Below, piece by piece: positions 1-5,132 of a stretch of 5,591 nucleotides of DNA (its first letter is position 1; every line of letters starts with the position of its first letter). The DNA comes from Desulfuromonadales bacterium (GTDB lineage Bacteria > Desulfobacterota > Desulfuromonadia > Desulfuromonadales > BM103), in assembly GCA_029859485.1 (NCBI GenBank), contig JAOUDB010000192.1, positions 1 through 5,591 on the forward strand, in the 5' to 3' direction. Under the pieces are notes generated by a model. The model saw only the letters and a list, made by a program, of their open reading frames with translations, ran no database searches and had not been told where the DNA came from. Both the position numbers and the translations under genes were made by a program.

Positions 1-91
1 TTTCAATCCACCCTTCAGCGTATTCCTAAATGTTGTCCCACCATATTATATAGGCGACTTTTTCAAGCATGAAAGAGGGTTTCCAGCAACT

Positions 92-242
92 CCTGATAAA
101 TAGTAAATGGCCACTCGGAATCGATCTAGGTGGCCATAGTTTTTGTTTATTAAAGAGCTTACTGAATGTCTATCAAGAAGAAGCAGTTTTTCTTCTCGTA
201 AGTCGTGACTTGTAAGAAAGGCCACCCGTGTCCATGTGGCCA
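92..242 (-). repeat. Interspersed repeat copy R1 (complete, both end hairpins)
   Basis: This is one of five related intergenic repeats in the window. The left hairpin pairs TGGCCAC (108-114) with GTGGCCA (130-136). The right hairpin pairs GGCCAC (220-225) with GTGGCC (236-241). The core between them has the family blocks GCTTACTGAAT and TATCAAGAAGAAG, then GTCGTGAC. The left flank CCTGATAAATA (92-102) is also shared with R4, so the unit extends beyond the hairpin. Compared with R2, the core lacks 2 nt between the CTGAAT and CTATC blocks. On the minus strand the right hairpin is followed by TTTCTTAC and lies 45 nt past the OB-fold gene stop, so it could end that transcript. Strand is given as the sense of the neighbouring genes. 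A 65-codon minus-strand reading frame crosses this copy, but I regard it as incidental. Confidence 0.85.
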
Positions 243-286
243 TATTATTGCGAGTTCAGTTTTTCTGTAATAGTGCCGTCACCAGC

Positions 287-745
287 TTATTTAATAGATT
301 TGATCCATCCTTCCAGAGTTTTAGACCAGTCCCCCAAGGGTTTCGTCCCTTCCTCTACTAGTAATGCAGTCTCTGGTAAAATTTCCACTTCCCGTATGCG
401 GAAGCCAATTGACTCTCCCCCTATGATTGCGGCATTGCTCCCAATTCCTATAATCGCAATTTTTGAACCGAGTTTAGGAGTGTCCAGATTAGTTATAACT
501 TTCACTTGCCCAGTCCCATCGTCTAAGACATAACTCCGTGAGCCAACAAGGGGGATGCTCAGTGTATCAACAACTTTTCCCTTAATTTTAACTCGCTTTC
601 CTTCATATACGTTTGGAGTTTCATTAAGCTGGGCAATCTCGGTAAAACCGAAAGGCAAATAATCTTTTGTCAGATAACCGATAATAACGAGCAAAACGAA
701 TATAATCAGTAGCAAAAATGTTTTTACAAAGCCCTTGTTTCCCAT
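287..745 (-). CDS. Membrane-anchored OB-fold protein, function unknown
   Basis: The product is 152 residues. Residues about 7-25 (FVKTFLLLIIFVLLVIIGY) form one hydrophobic segment, read as an N-terminal anchor or uncleaved signal, so the rest is probably periplasmic or extracytoplasmic. Residues about 47-121 look like an OB-fold beta-barrel: YEGKRVKIKGKV, then SYVLDDGTGQVKVIT with the turn DDGTGQ typical of tRNA_anti-like domains, then KLGSKIAIIGI and GFRIREVE. The C-terminus (LGDWSKTLEGWIKSIK) is probably helical. I chose ATG at 745 because GGAG sits 5 nt upstream; a TTG at 763 would add six residues but has no clear ribosome site. Related small OB-fold proteins bind nucleic acid or ligands, but no substrate can be inferred here. 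It is a stand-alone gene with R2 upstream and R1 just downstream. The fold call is by sequence pattern only. Confidence 0.8.
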   Translation of the reverse strand: MGNKGFVKTFLLLIIFVLLVIIGYLTKDYLPFGFTEIAQLNETPNVYEGKRVKIKGKVVDTLSIPLVGSRSYVLDDGTGQVKVITNLDTPKLGSKIAIIGIGSNAAIIGGESIGFRIREVEILPETALLVEEGTKPLGDWSKTLEGWIKSIK

Positions 746-903
746 AAAATCTCCAAATTCCAAACAATCGAGTTTCAGCGGTGAAATAACATGATTAAAC
801 GAAGATCCATAATCTTTCTATAAACAAGCCCTATGTTTGCACTGTTCTTAAAGCCTGTCCATTTTTTTCAAGCTCTTTACTTAATTCCCTGCGGCATGAG
901 AAA

Positions 904-1032
904 AGCCACCCGTTTCCAGGTGACCTTCATTACGTGTATTAAAGCGCTTACTGAATACCTCTATCAATAAGAAGCCGGTTTTATTCTCAGAAGTCGTGAC
1001 AAATAAGAACGGTCACCCTTTTCCAGGGGGCC
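904..1032 (-). repeat. Interspersed repeat copy R2 (complete)
   Basis: This copy lies in the spacer between the OB-fold gene and the DUF3012-like gene. The left hairpin pairs CCACC (906-910) with GGTGA/G-type bases at 919-924. The right hairpin pairs GGTCACCC (1011-1018) with GGGGGCC (1026-1032), including a T-G pair and one mismatch. Its core is the best preserved with R4: by hand about 61 of 76 positions agree, including GTGTATTAAA, GCTTACTGAA, ACCTCTATCA and TAAGAAG. The loop of its left hairpin (CCGTTTCCAG) resembles the right-hand hairpins of R1 and R2 rather than the left hairpins of other copies, suggesting exchange between ends. On the minus strand the element begins 28 nt after the DUF3012 gene stop. 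Confidence 0.85.
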
Positions 1033-1060
1033 GAAATTTCCAAAAGTTAGCCGGGGGCTC

Positions 1061-1267
1061 TTACCTAATGATACAATGCTTTACGTAATCAGACGCTTCA
1101 CTTGCCGTCCAATCACCTTTCGGCTTCTCTTTCATATCCTCTAACCATTTGTCACTGCCGACTTCTGGTGAAGATCCAATTACTATTGCAATCAAACAAA
1201 AAAAACACAGGCTGAACCCTTTGAATAAATTCATCGTTCTATCTCTCTGAACTCTCCTAAAGGTCAT
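1061..1267 (-). CDS. Small exported DUF3012-like protein lacking the lipobox cysteine
   Basis: The product is 68 residues, or 57 if the internal ATG at 1234 is used. After a basic N-terminus and a hydrophobic stretch (residues about 18-31) comes PEVGSDKW (34-41), then EDMKEKPKGDWTA (43-55) and the ending YVKHCIIR. From memory this matches the DUF3012 family of tiny Gram-negative lipoproteins, in which a lipobox Cys directly precedes SPEVGS and another Cys follows the Trp. Here those positions are Ser32 (TCT) and Leu42 (TTA), so it should not be lipidated and may be secreted or membrane-anchored. The GTG/ATG choice is unsettled: GGAG lies 7 nt before the 1267 ATG, while AGAGAGA precedes the 1234 ATG. 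The family's role is unknown. R2 follows it, and ilvB lies upstream on the same strand, 213 nt away. Confidence 0.8.
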   Translation of the reverse strand: MTFRRVQRDRTMNLFKGFSLCFFCLIAIVIGSSPEVGSDKWLEDMKEKPKGDWTASEASDYVKHCIIR

Positions 1268-1403
1268 TGTGATACTCCATTAAATATTCTGATGTCACTT
1301 ATACTCACACTGGAGTTGGGGTCAAAGTCGATTGGCGCCATATTTATACCCCTGCATTGCTTGCGGGTGTGAGGTTGGCTGAAATGCGAAACTCTTGCTG
1401 ACC

Positions 1404-1424
1404 CTATAAAAGGCCTAAGCCTCC
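1404..1424 (-). terminator. Weak possible terminator after ilvB
   Basis: On the minus strand, GGAGGC (1424-1419) can pair with GCCTTT (1414-1409) across the loop TTAG, followed by TTTA-type bases. Only four pairs are Watson-Crick and two are G-T, so this is a weak candidate. It lies about 57 nt past the ilvB stop. I see no better hairpin with a T-tract in the 213-nt spacer between ilvB and the DUF3012-like gene, so read-through between the two is possible. Confidence 0.2.
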
Positions 1425-1480
1425 CCCTGAAAACCAGAGACACTATACCTTGCCCGTTTGATTAAACTGGACCATGAAGT

Positions 1481-3355
1481 TTAAATATTATGACCCTGTT
1501 TATCCCTGGAAAGTTTCAGCAGGTCCTCATCGTTCATAATGATATCGCGATAGGTGCCTCCGGCGGGAATCATCGGATAAATGTTTTCCTCGGCTTTAAC
1601 GATAATATCGAGCAGGTAGGGCTCGTCAGCATCTTCCAGCATCCGCGCAAAAGCGGCCGGCAGTTCCTCCTTGCTCGTTACCCTCTCAGCCTTAACACGG
1701 TAACCTTCTGCAATGGTGATAAAGTCTGGGTAGATATCCTGTCCATCCGAAGTTTTTTTCTTACGGCGGGGATCGGACAGGTCGGTACCTGACCGATGAC
1801 CGTCGTAGATCATGTCCTGCCACTGACGCACCATGCCTAACCATTGGTTGTTGATGACAACCACCTTAACTCCTATGCTGTAGCGGTGGCAGGCGGCCAG
1901 TTCGTGAATGGTCATATTCAAGGAGCCGTCACCATCGATATCGATCACCAACCTTTTGGGGCAGCCCACCTTGGCCCCCATGGCGGCCGGAAGCCCGTAC
2001 CCCATTGTGCCGAAGCCTGAACTGCTGAGAAACGAACGGACCTGCCGGCTTCGGTAGTGTTGCATTGCCCACATCTGGTGCTGGCCAACACCCAGGCTCA
2101 CAATTGCATCGCCGTTTGTAAACTTACTTAACTGGGAGATGGCATATTGCGGGGTAATGACCTCGCTCTCGGGAACCTGAAAAGGGAACTGTTCACGCAG
2201 TCCAGCGAGGTAGACCAGCCATTCACTGCAATTTGTGTCTTTGGAAATATCTATCAGTTGACACAAGGCGGGCCTGAGATCGGCACAGACCGGCAAGGTG
2301 ACCGGTTTGTTTTTATTCAGTTCGTCTCGATCGATATCAATATGAATGATTTTGCCGTGCTTGATAAACTCGCTGATGTTTCCCGTAACTCGATCATCGA
2401 AACGCACGCCTAGGGCCAGGACCAGGTCGGCTTCGTTGATCGCCACGTTGGCATATTTACTGCCATGCATACCGAGGATGTCCAGAGCCAAAGGATGCCC
2501 GGGGGGGAAGGCGCCATGACCCATCAGGGTGGTGGTCACCGGGCAGGAGAGTCGTTCCGCCAGTTCCAGAAGTTCATTGTGGCTGTTTGAACTGACAATG
2601 CCACCCCCGGCGTAGATGACCGGACGCTTCGCTTCGGAAATCAGACGCCGGCATTCCTCAAGTTGGGTTTCACTGATCCCCACAATAACAGCTTCAGGAG
2701 GCTCAATGACGGCCGGCATCCGTGGTGGGGTGTAATTGCCCTCCGGATCGCGTGGATAATGCTGCTGGATATCCTTGGGGATATCGATCAACACAGGCCC
2801 TGGTCGGTTACCATCTGCTAGGGCAAAGGCTTCACGGACAATCTCCGGAACGTCAGTGACCTTTTTGACCAGATAGCTTTTCTTGGTCACAGGCCTGGTG
2901 ATGCTGACAATGTCGACCTCCTGAAAGGCGTTTTTCCCCAGCAGGTGAGATGGGACATTGCCGGTAATCGCAACAATGGGAATGGAGTCACTGTATGCAT
3001 CAGCAATTCCGGTCACCATGTTGGTCGCCCCGGGGCCTGAAGTGGCGAGGCAGACACCGATCTTCCCAGTCGCCCGCGCATAACCCTGAGCGGCATGAAC
3101 CGCTCCCTGTTCGTGTTCAGTGCGAATGCAGCGAATATTAAATTCTCTCAAAACATCGAAAATTTCCAGATTGGCTCCGCCAGGGTAACCGAAGAGGGTG
3201 TCCACATTCTCCAATTGTAGGCATTTGGCAAGAATCTGGGCGCCACGGAGTGCTACACCACGCTGTTCAGGACGGATATCTTTGAGTTGCCCGCCTGTTA
3301 CAGTGCCAATGTTCTGGTAGGTCACGTTATCTTGCTGGTTGGTTGTCTTGCTCAT
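1481..3355 (-). CDS. ilvB: Acetolactate (acetohydroxyacid) synthase large subunit
   Basis: This 624-residue thiamine-diphosphate enzyme condenses pyruvate with pyruvate or 2-oxobutyrate, the first common step of valine, leucine and isoleucine synthesis, in the cytoplasm. The N-terminal TPP domain has FGYPGG (55-60) and RTEHEQGA (78-85) with the catalytic Glu82, then FQE (144-146) and RPGPVLIDIPKD (184-195). The central domain has GVRFDDRVTG (316-325), typical of FAD-containing anabolic enzymes rather than the FAD-free catabolic AlsS. The C-terminal domain has GDGSLN (475-480) with INN (501-503), the Mg/TPP motif, then QWLGMVRQWQ (504-513). A Lys/Asp-rich insert of about 15 residues (roughly 525-541) precedes YPDF. 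I chose ATG at 3355, with GGGAG 10 nt upstream; a GTG at 3418 adds 21 unconserved residues with no ribosome site. No ilvN or ilvC is adjacent, and no leader peptide rich in branched-chain codons is evident upstream. Confidence 0.97.
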   Translation of the reverse strand: MSKTTNQQDNVTYQNIGTVTGGQLKDIRPEQRGVALRGAQILAKCLQLENVDTLFGYPGGANLEIFDVLREFNIRCIRTEHEQGAVHAAQGYARATGKIGVCLATSGPGATNMVTGIADAYSDSIPIVAITGNVPSHLLGKNAFQEVDIVSITRPVTKKSYLVKKVTDVPEIVREAFALADGNRPGPVLIDIPKDIQQHYPRDPEGNYTPPRMPAVIEPPEAVIVGISETQLEECRRLISEAKRPVIYAGGGIVSSNSHNELLELAERLSCPVTTTLMGHGAFPPGHPLALDILGMHGSKYANVAINEADLVLALGVRFDDRVTGNISEFIKHGKIIHIDIDRDELNKNKPVTLPVCADLRPALCQLIDISKDTNCSEWLVYLAGLREQFPFQVPESEVITPQYAISQLSKFTNGDAIVSLGVGQHQMWAMQHYRSRQVRSFLSSSGFGTMGYGLPAAMGAKVGCPKRLVIDIDGDGSLNMTIHELAACHRYSIGVKVVVINNQWLGMVRQWQDMIYDGHRSGTDLSDPRRKKKTSDGQDIYPDFITIAEGYRVKAERVTSKEELPAAFARMLEDADEPYLLDIIVKAEENIYPMIPAGGTYRDIIMNDEDLLKLSRDKQGHNI

Positions 3356-3503
3356 CTGAACACAACTCCCATCTACGCGTATTTTAAAATCATCCGATCT
3401 TACTATCGCGTATTCCACGTCAATTAGTCCAGTGATTCCGTCGGTAAAACCCCAATTTGGAAGGGTCTTGCCAAAGACTCACAAGTCCTAAATCGCAAGA
3501 AAA

Positions 3504-3625
3504 TGGCCACTCGGAATTGATCCAGGTGGCCATCATTTTATCGTCCTAAATTGCGCTATCAATAACACGCCGAATTTCGTCTCGGCAGTAGTGAATTTTG
3601 AGAAAAAAAGCCATTTCACATTTTA
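3504..3625 (-). repeat. Interspersed repeat copy R3 (degenerate)
   Basis: The left hairpin is intact: TGGCCAC (3504-3510) pairs with GTGGCCA (3526-3532), and its interior (TCGGAATTGATCCAG) is nearly that of R1. The core is decayed: CCTAAAT and GCTATCAATAA remain recognisable, the latter matching the family block CTCTATCAATAA, and the right-hand hairpin survives only as AAAAGCCA. This is the one copy that sits upstream of ilvB rather than 3' of a minus-strand gene; it lies between ilvB and the divergent small plus-strand ORF. On the minus strand the left hairpin is followed by ATTTTCTTGC. The right boundary is approximate. Confidence 0.7.
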
Positions 3626-3660
3626 TTCACAATTTTTCAACATCCCTATCACACTTCATC

Positions 3661-3714
3661 GTTTAAAGTACGCTCAACAATTAAGAACTAACCAATCGTG
3701 TTGAGTATTTAAAC
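3661..3714. repeat. Imperfect inverted repeat, 19/16-nt arms
   Basis: GTTTAAAGTACGCTCAACA (3661-3679) is complementary to TGTTGAGTATTTAAAC (3699-3714), apart from a three-base length difference near the middle of the arm; the two ends pair as GTTTAAA/TTTAAAC and CTCAACA/TGTTGAG. The 19-nt loop has no recognisable content. There is no T-tract on either side, so it is not a typical terminator. It could be an operator, a small mobile-element remnant, or the edge of a larger element. Confidence 0.5.
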
Positions 3715-3774
3715 CTCCTGAAAAACTTTTTCCTTTGCCTCCGAGGTCTTTTAATCAGAAGAGTGGGTCTAATT

Positions 3775-3843
3775 CCCCGCAGTTTGCTGCGTGATCTTGC
3801 AAAGGTTACAGGCTGTTGATACCTCGTAGCTTGCTGCGAGGTA
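3775..3843. repeat. Pair of REP-like hairpins
   Basis: Two related hairpins share the apex sequence (G)CAG/TAG-YTTG-CTGCG. The first (3775-3793) pairs CGCAG with CTGCG around TTTG, with a partly mismatched base below. The second (3820-3843) pairs TACCTCGTAG with CTGCGAGGTA around CTTG, ten pairs including one G-T, and is followed by GTTCATTT; GTAG lies across the foot of the stem. They are 26 nt apart in direct orientation. The form resembles extragenic palindromic (REP) elements that are mobilised by REP-associated tyrosine transposases. No such transposase is in the window. They end 79 nt before the small ORF's ATG, so they may lie in its 5' region. Confidence 0.6.
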
Positions 3844-3922
3844 GTTCATTTAAGTCAAGAAAAGTGTGGTAAGTTTGGCTTGTTTAATGCTTAGAAAGTT
3901 ACGAAGAAAAGGAGTTAAGACA

Positions 3923-4093
3923 ATGAAACAAGATTTGTTGGGAGACATAGCAATGCAACGTTCCATTGCTGGTTGGGACATTAGCGAAATTGATGATGAA
4001 CAACAATATTTGTTGAGCAAAGATCACGATCAAATTTGTGAATTTTTCTTGGGCTTTATAAGCACACGTCACGCACAAAGAACATGGCAATAA
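3923..4093 (+). CDS. Small hypothetical protein, 56 residues
   Basis: I do not recognise this protein. It is the only plus-strand gene candidate. ATG at 3923 has GGAG (3911-3914) 8 nt upstream in an AAAAGGAGTTAAGACA context, the best ribosome site in the spacer; an in-frame start at 3866 would add 19 residues with no such site. The product is soluble-looking and acidic in the middle (DISEIDDEQQYLLSKDHDQ), followed by a short hydrophobic stretch (EFFLGFIS) and a basic end (TRHAQRTWQ). There is no signal peptide, membrane segment or known motif. It is flanked by REP-like hairpins upstream and a non-coding spacer downstream and is not linked to another gene. Conservation of the reading frame in relatives would be needed to prove it is real. 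Confidence 0.5.
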   Translation: MKQDLLGDIAMQRSIAGWDISEIDDEQQYLLSKDHDQICEFFLGFISTRHAQRTWQ

Positions 4094-4256
4094 CTTCAAA
4101 TATGAAAACGGAGTAACAGTGAACCAAGGAAAAGGGTACGCCTGCGTTGGGAGCATGGGTGCGCTGGTTTGAACCCAGTTATACATACCAATGACGTGTA
4201 TTATCAGTTGTCTAGAGTTTTAAGAAAGAATTTCAAGCAGGTAGGAGCATGACTCT
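4094..4256. other. Spacer with no supported gene
   Basis: Beyond the small ORF there is a 163-nt stretch without a convincing gene. It holds a 17-codon GTG-started frame (4119-4172) behind GGAG, and a hairpin-like TGGGT...ACCCA that also looks like a tRNA T-arm followed by CCA (4163-4190); both are discussed among the rejected items. The whole gene-free region 4094-4718 otherwise contains the MITE-like element, repeat R4 and an unassigned 172-nt stretch (4547-4718). Confidence 0.6.
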
Positions 4257-4371
4257 TGCGAGAGGATTTTTATTATTTATCTGTAGTAGTTCAGACTTAA
4301 TCTGACAGTTGCCGGTTTTGCGGAGGTGTCTGTCAGGTCAAGTCGCGACTACTACAATTTATCCTCTCGCA
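4257..4371. mobile_element. MITE-like nested inverted-repeat element
   Basis: The outer arms TGCGAGAGGAT (4257-4267) and ATCCTCTCGCA (4361-4371) are a perfect 11-bp inverted repeat. Inside, a 27-nt arm (4282-4308), beginning TGTAGTAGT and ending CTGACAG, matches the reverse complement of 4330-4356 at 22 of 27 positions. The inner loop is 21 nt. The two arms are offset, with 14 nt between outer and inner arms on the left and 4 nt on the right. The form fits two insertion-sequence ends brought together without a transposase, or a small non-autonomous transposable element. No target-site duplication was found beyond the outer repeat. It encodes nothing. Confidence 0.6.
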
Positions 4372-4417
4372 TTGTTTTGAAGGCTCCAGATTCGCCAAAA
4401 CACCAAATTATTACTGA

Positions 4418-4546
4418 CCCTGATAAATAAAAACGGCCACCAAGGATCGTCCCCTTGTGGCCATAGTTTTGTGTATTAAACAGCTTACTGAAAACCTCTA
4501 TCAGTAAGAAGTTGTTTTTCCTCTCACGAATCGTAACCAATAAGGA
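4418..4546 (-). repeat. Interspersed repeat copy R4 (right hairpin lost)
   Basis: The left hairpin is the strongest of the family: GGCCAC plus AAGG (4435-4445) pairs with CCTT plus GTGGCC (4453-4462), with one bulged base, ten pairs in all. The core keeps GTGTATTAAA, GCTTACTGAA, ACCTCTATCA and TAAGAAG, and ends in CAATAAGGATTC where R1 and R2 continue into a second hairpin. The flank CCTGATAAATA is shared with R1. It lies 172 nt past the DUF1059-like gene stop. A 95-codon minus-strand frame runs through it (4352-4639), starting outside the repeat; I do not count it as a gene. Confidence 0.85.
4422..4462 (-). terminator. Intrinsic-terminator-like hairpin in R4
   Basis: Read on the minus strand, the ten-pair GGCCAC hairpin with a seven-nucleotide loop is followed directly by GTTTTTATTTATC. 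Stem, loop and T-tract fit a factor-independent terminator for minus-strand transcripts. It lies about 256 nt beyond the DUF1059-like gene stop, so it would end a transcript with a long 3' untranslated region. Confidence 0.5.
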
Positions 4547-4718
4547 TTCTTTTAGATTAAAGGTCCTATCAAACTCAACCGAAAGTCCGTTTTCATGCCT
4601 TAACCAGCGGTCTTTAAAAGGGCTATTATCCGTAAACATTCAACCGTCTCAAAAAAAACATTGCACATTCTGCTTTCAAAAAGAAGGGTATGTAAACTTA
4701 ACGGATTAGCTTTATCCA

Positions 4719-4919
4719 TTAGGTTAGGTCTAGTGGCAACCCTTCCTTGATGTCTTTACGAATCAATTCCCTGAACTCTTTTGTGTCATTATCCCCGTGT
4801 ACCCTAATATTATGTTTTACCACTTCCTCAATAAGCTCTTCTTCAGTATCAGCAGACAAAATCATTGAGCATTTAGGGCCTTCCGGATAACTACGGCAAT
4901 CAAAATATTTTCTTCCCAT
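4719..4919 (-). CDS. DUF1059-like small Cys/His protein
   Basis: The product is 66 residues. It opens with KYFDCRS and has Cys8, Cys17, His36 and His41 in the arrangement FDC...C...VVKHNIRVHG; from memory this is the pattern of the DUF1059 family, small cytoplasmic proteins with paired Cys and His that could bind a metal. The middle (SADTEEELIEEVVKH) is an acidic amphipathic helix and the end (RKDIKEGLPLDLT) is charged. No function is established for the family. I chose ATG at 4919, with AGAGGA five nt upstream; the alternative TTG at 4964 would add 15 residues unlike the family and has no better ribosome site. A strong hairpin lies about 40 nt upstream of this start, in the likely leader. 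Confidence 0.85.
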   Translation of the reverse strand: MGRKYFDCRSYPEGPKCSMILSADTEEELIEEVVKHNIRVHGDNDTKEFRELIRKDIKEGLPLDLT

Positions 4920-4957
4920 AATTTCCTCTTTACCAGAATTATTTACCAAAAGATAGA

Positions 4958-4983
4958 GGCCCAAAGAGATTTCTCTGTGGGCC
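4958..4983 (-). promoter_or_regulatory. Strong hairpin in the leader of the DUF1059-like gene
   Basis: GGCCCA (4958-4963) pairs with TGGGCC (4978-4983), and AGAG (4965-4968) with CTCT (4973-4976), with one A/G mismatch and an ATTT tetraloop: ten pairs in all. On the minus strand it is followed by TCTATCTTTT, an imperfect T-tract, 39 nt before the gene's ATG. It could terminate transcripts arriving from the radical SAM side, or act as an attenuator in the 5' leader. There is no sign of a sensing aptamer. Confidence 0.45.
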
Positions 4984-5012
4984 CCATTGCCTAACGAGTT
5001 GAAAAAACCAAC

Positions 5013-5042
5013 TTACTTTTCTTCACATTCTATGAAGAAGTA
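5013..5042. promoter_or_regulatory. Inverted repeat upstream of the DUF1059-like gene
   Basis: TTCTTCA (5019-5025) pairs with TGAAGAA (5033-5039) around a seven-nt gap, and TAC/GTA extends it past a two-base bulge. It lies about 100 nt upstream of the DUF1059-like start, in the region where its promoter should be. The seven-base half-sites with a seven-base gap could be an operator for a dimeric regulator or simply a hairpin. Confidence 0.3.
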
Positions 5043-5092
5043 TGTTTTGGTGAATAGATTACTCTTTTGGTAAGATATGTCAACAGGTAAAT

Positions 5093-5132
5093 GAAAATAA
5101 AAAAGGGCACCAAGGATCGAACCCTGGTGACC
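5093..5132 (-). terminator. Intrinsic-terminator-like hairpin in R5
   Basis: On the minus strand, GGTCACCAGG pairs with CCTTGGTGCCC across the loop GTTCGAT, with one bulge and one mismatch, and runs straight into TTTTTTATTTTC. This is the most terminator-like end of the repeat family here. It is 186 nt past the radical SAM gene stop and would end that transcript before the DUF1059-like gene. Confidence 0.55.

Noticed and set aside
45..73. Perfect TATAAT on the minus strand (50-45) that could drive a gene to the left.
   Set aside because: The matching -35 (TTCATG at 17-nt spacing) is poor and the downstream gene lies outside the window.
46..243. 65-codon minus-strand frame.
   Set aside because: Most of it lies inside repeat R1, the start lies in the right hairpin, and the frame is not kept in the other copies.
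3463..3480. Small hairpin in the ilvB leader with a possible competing stem, like an attenuator.
   Set aside because: On the transcribed strand it has an A/C mismatch, the competing stem is only about four pairs, and no leader peptide is present.
4119..4172. 17-codon GTG-started ORF with GGAG five nt upstream.
   Set aside because: Too short to support without conservation or expression data.
3899..4186. 95-codon minus-strand frame opposite the small ORF.
   Set aside because: Antisense to a frame with a better ribosome site; composition is typical of a shadow frame.
4163..4190. tRNA 3'-end likeness: a five-pair stem around TTTGAAC, then seven bases, A and CCA.
   Set aside because: No upstream partner for the acceptor strand (ATGTATA needed) and no anticodon or D-arm could be found, so it is not a tRNA gene; a tRNA remnant or chance match remains possible.
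4352..4639. 95-codon minus-strand frame through R4 and the MITE-like edge.
   Set aside because: Its C-terminal two thirds is repeat sequence and it has no family signature; it may be accidental, though the first 30 residues lie outside the repeat.
5105..5132. R5 left hairpin on the minus strand resembles a tRNA T-arm (GGTTCGATCC).
   Set aside because: R4 and R1 do not keep the T-loop consensus, and the stem continues beyond five pairs, so it fits a plain hairpin better than a tRNA-derived repeat.
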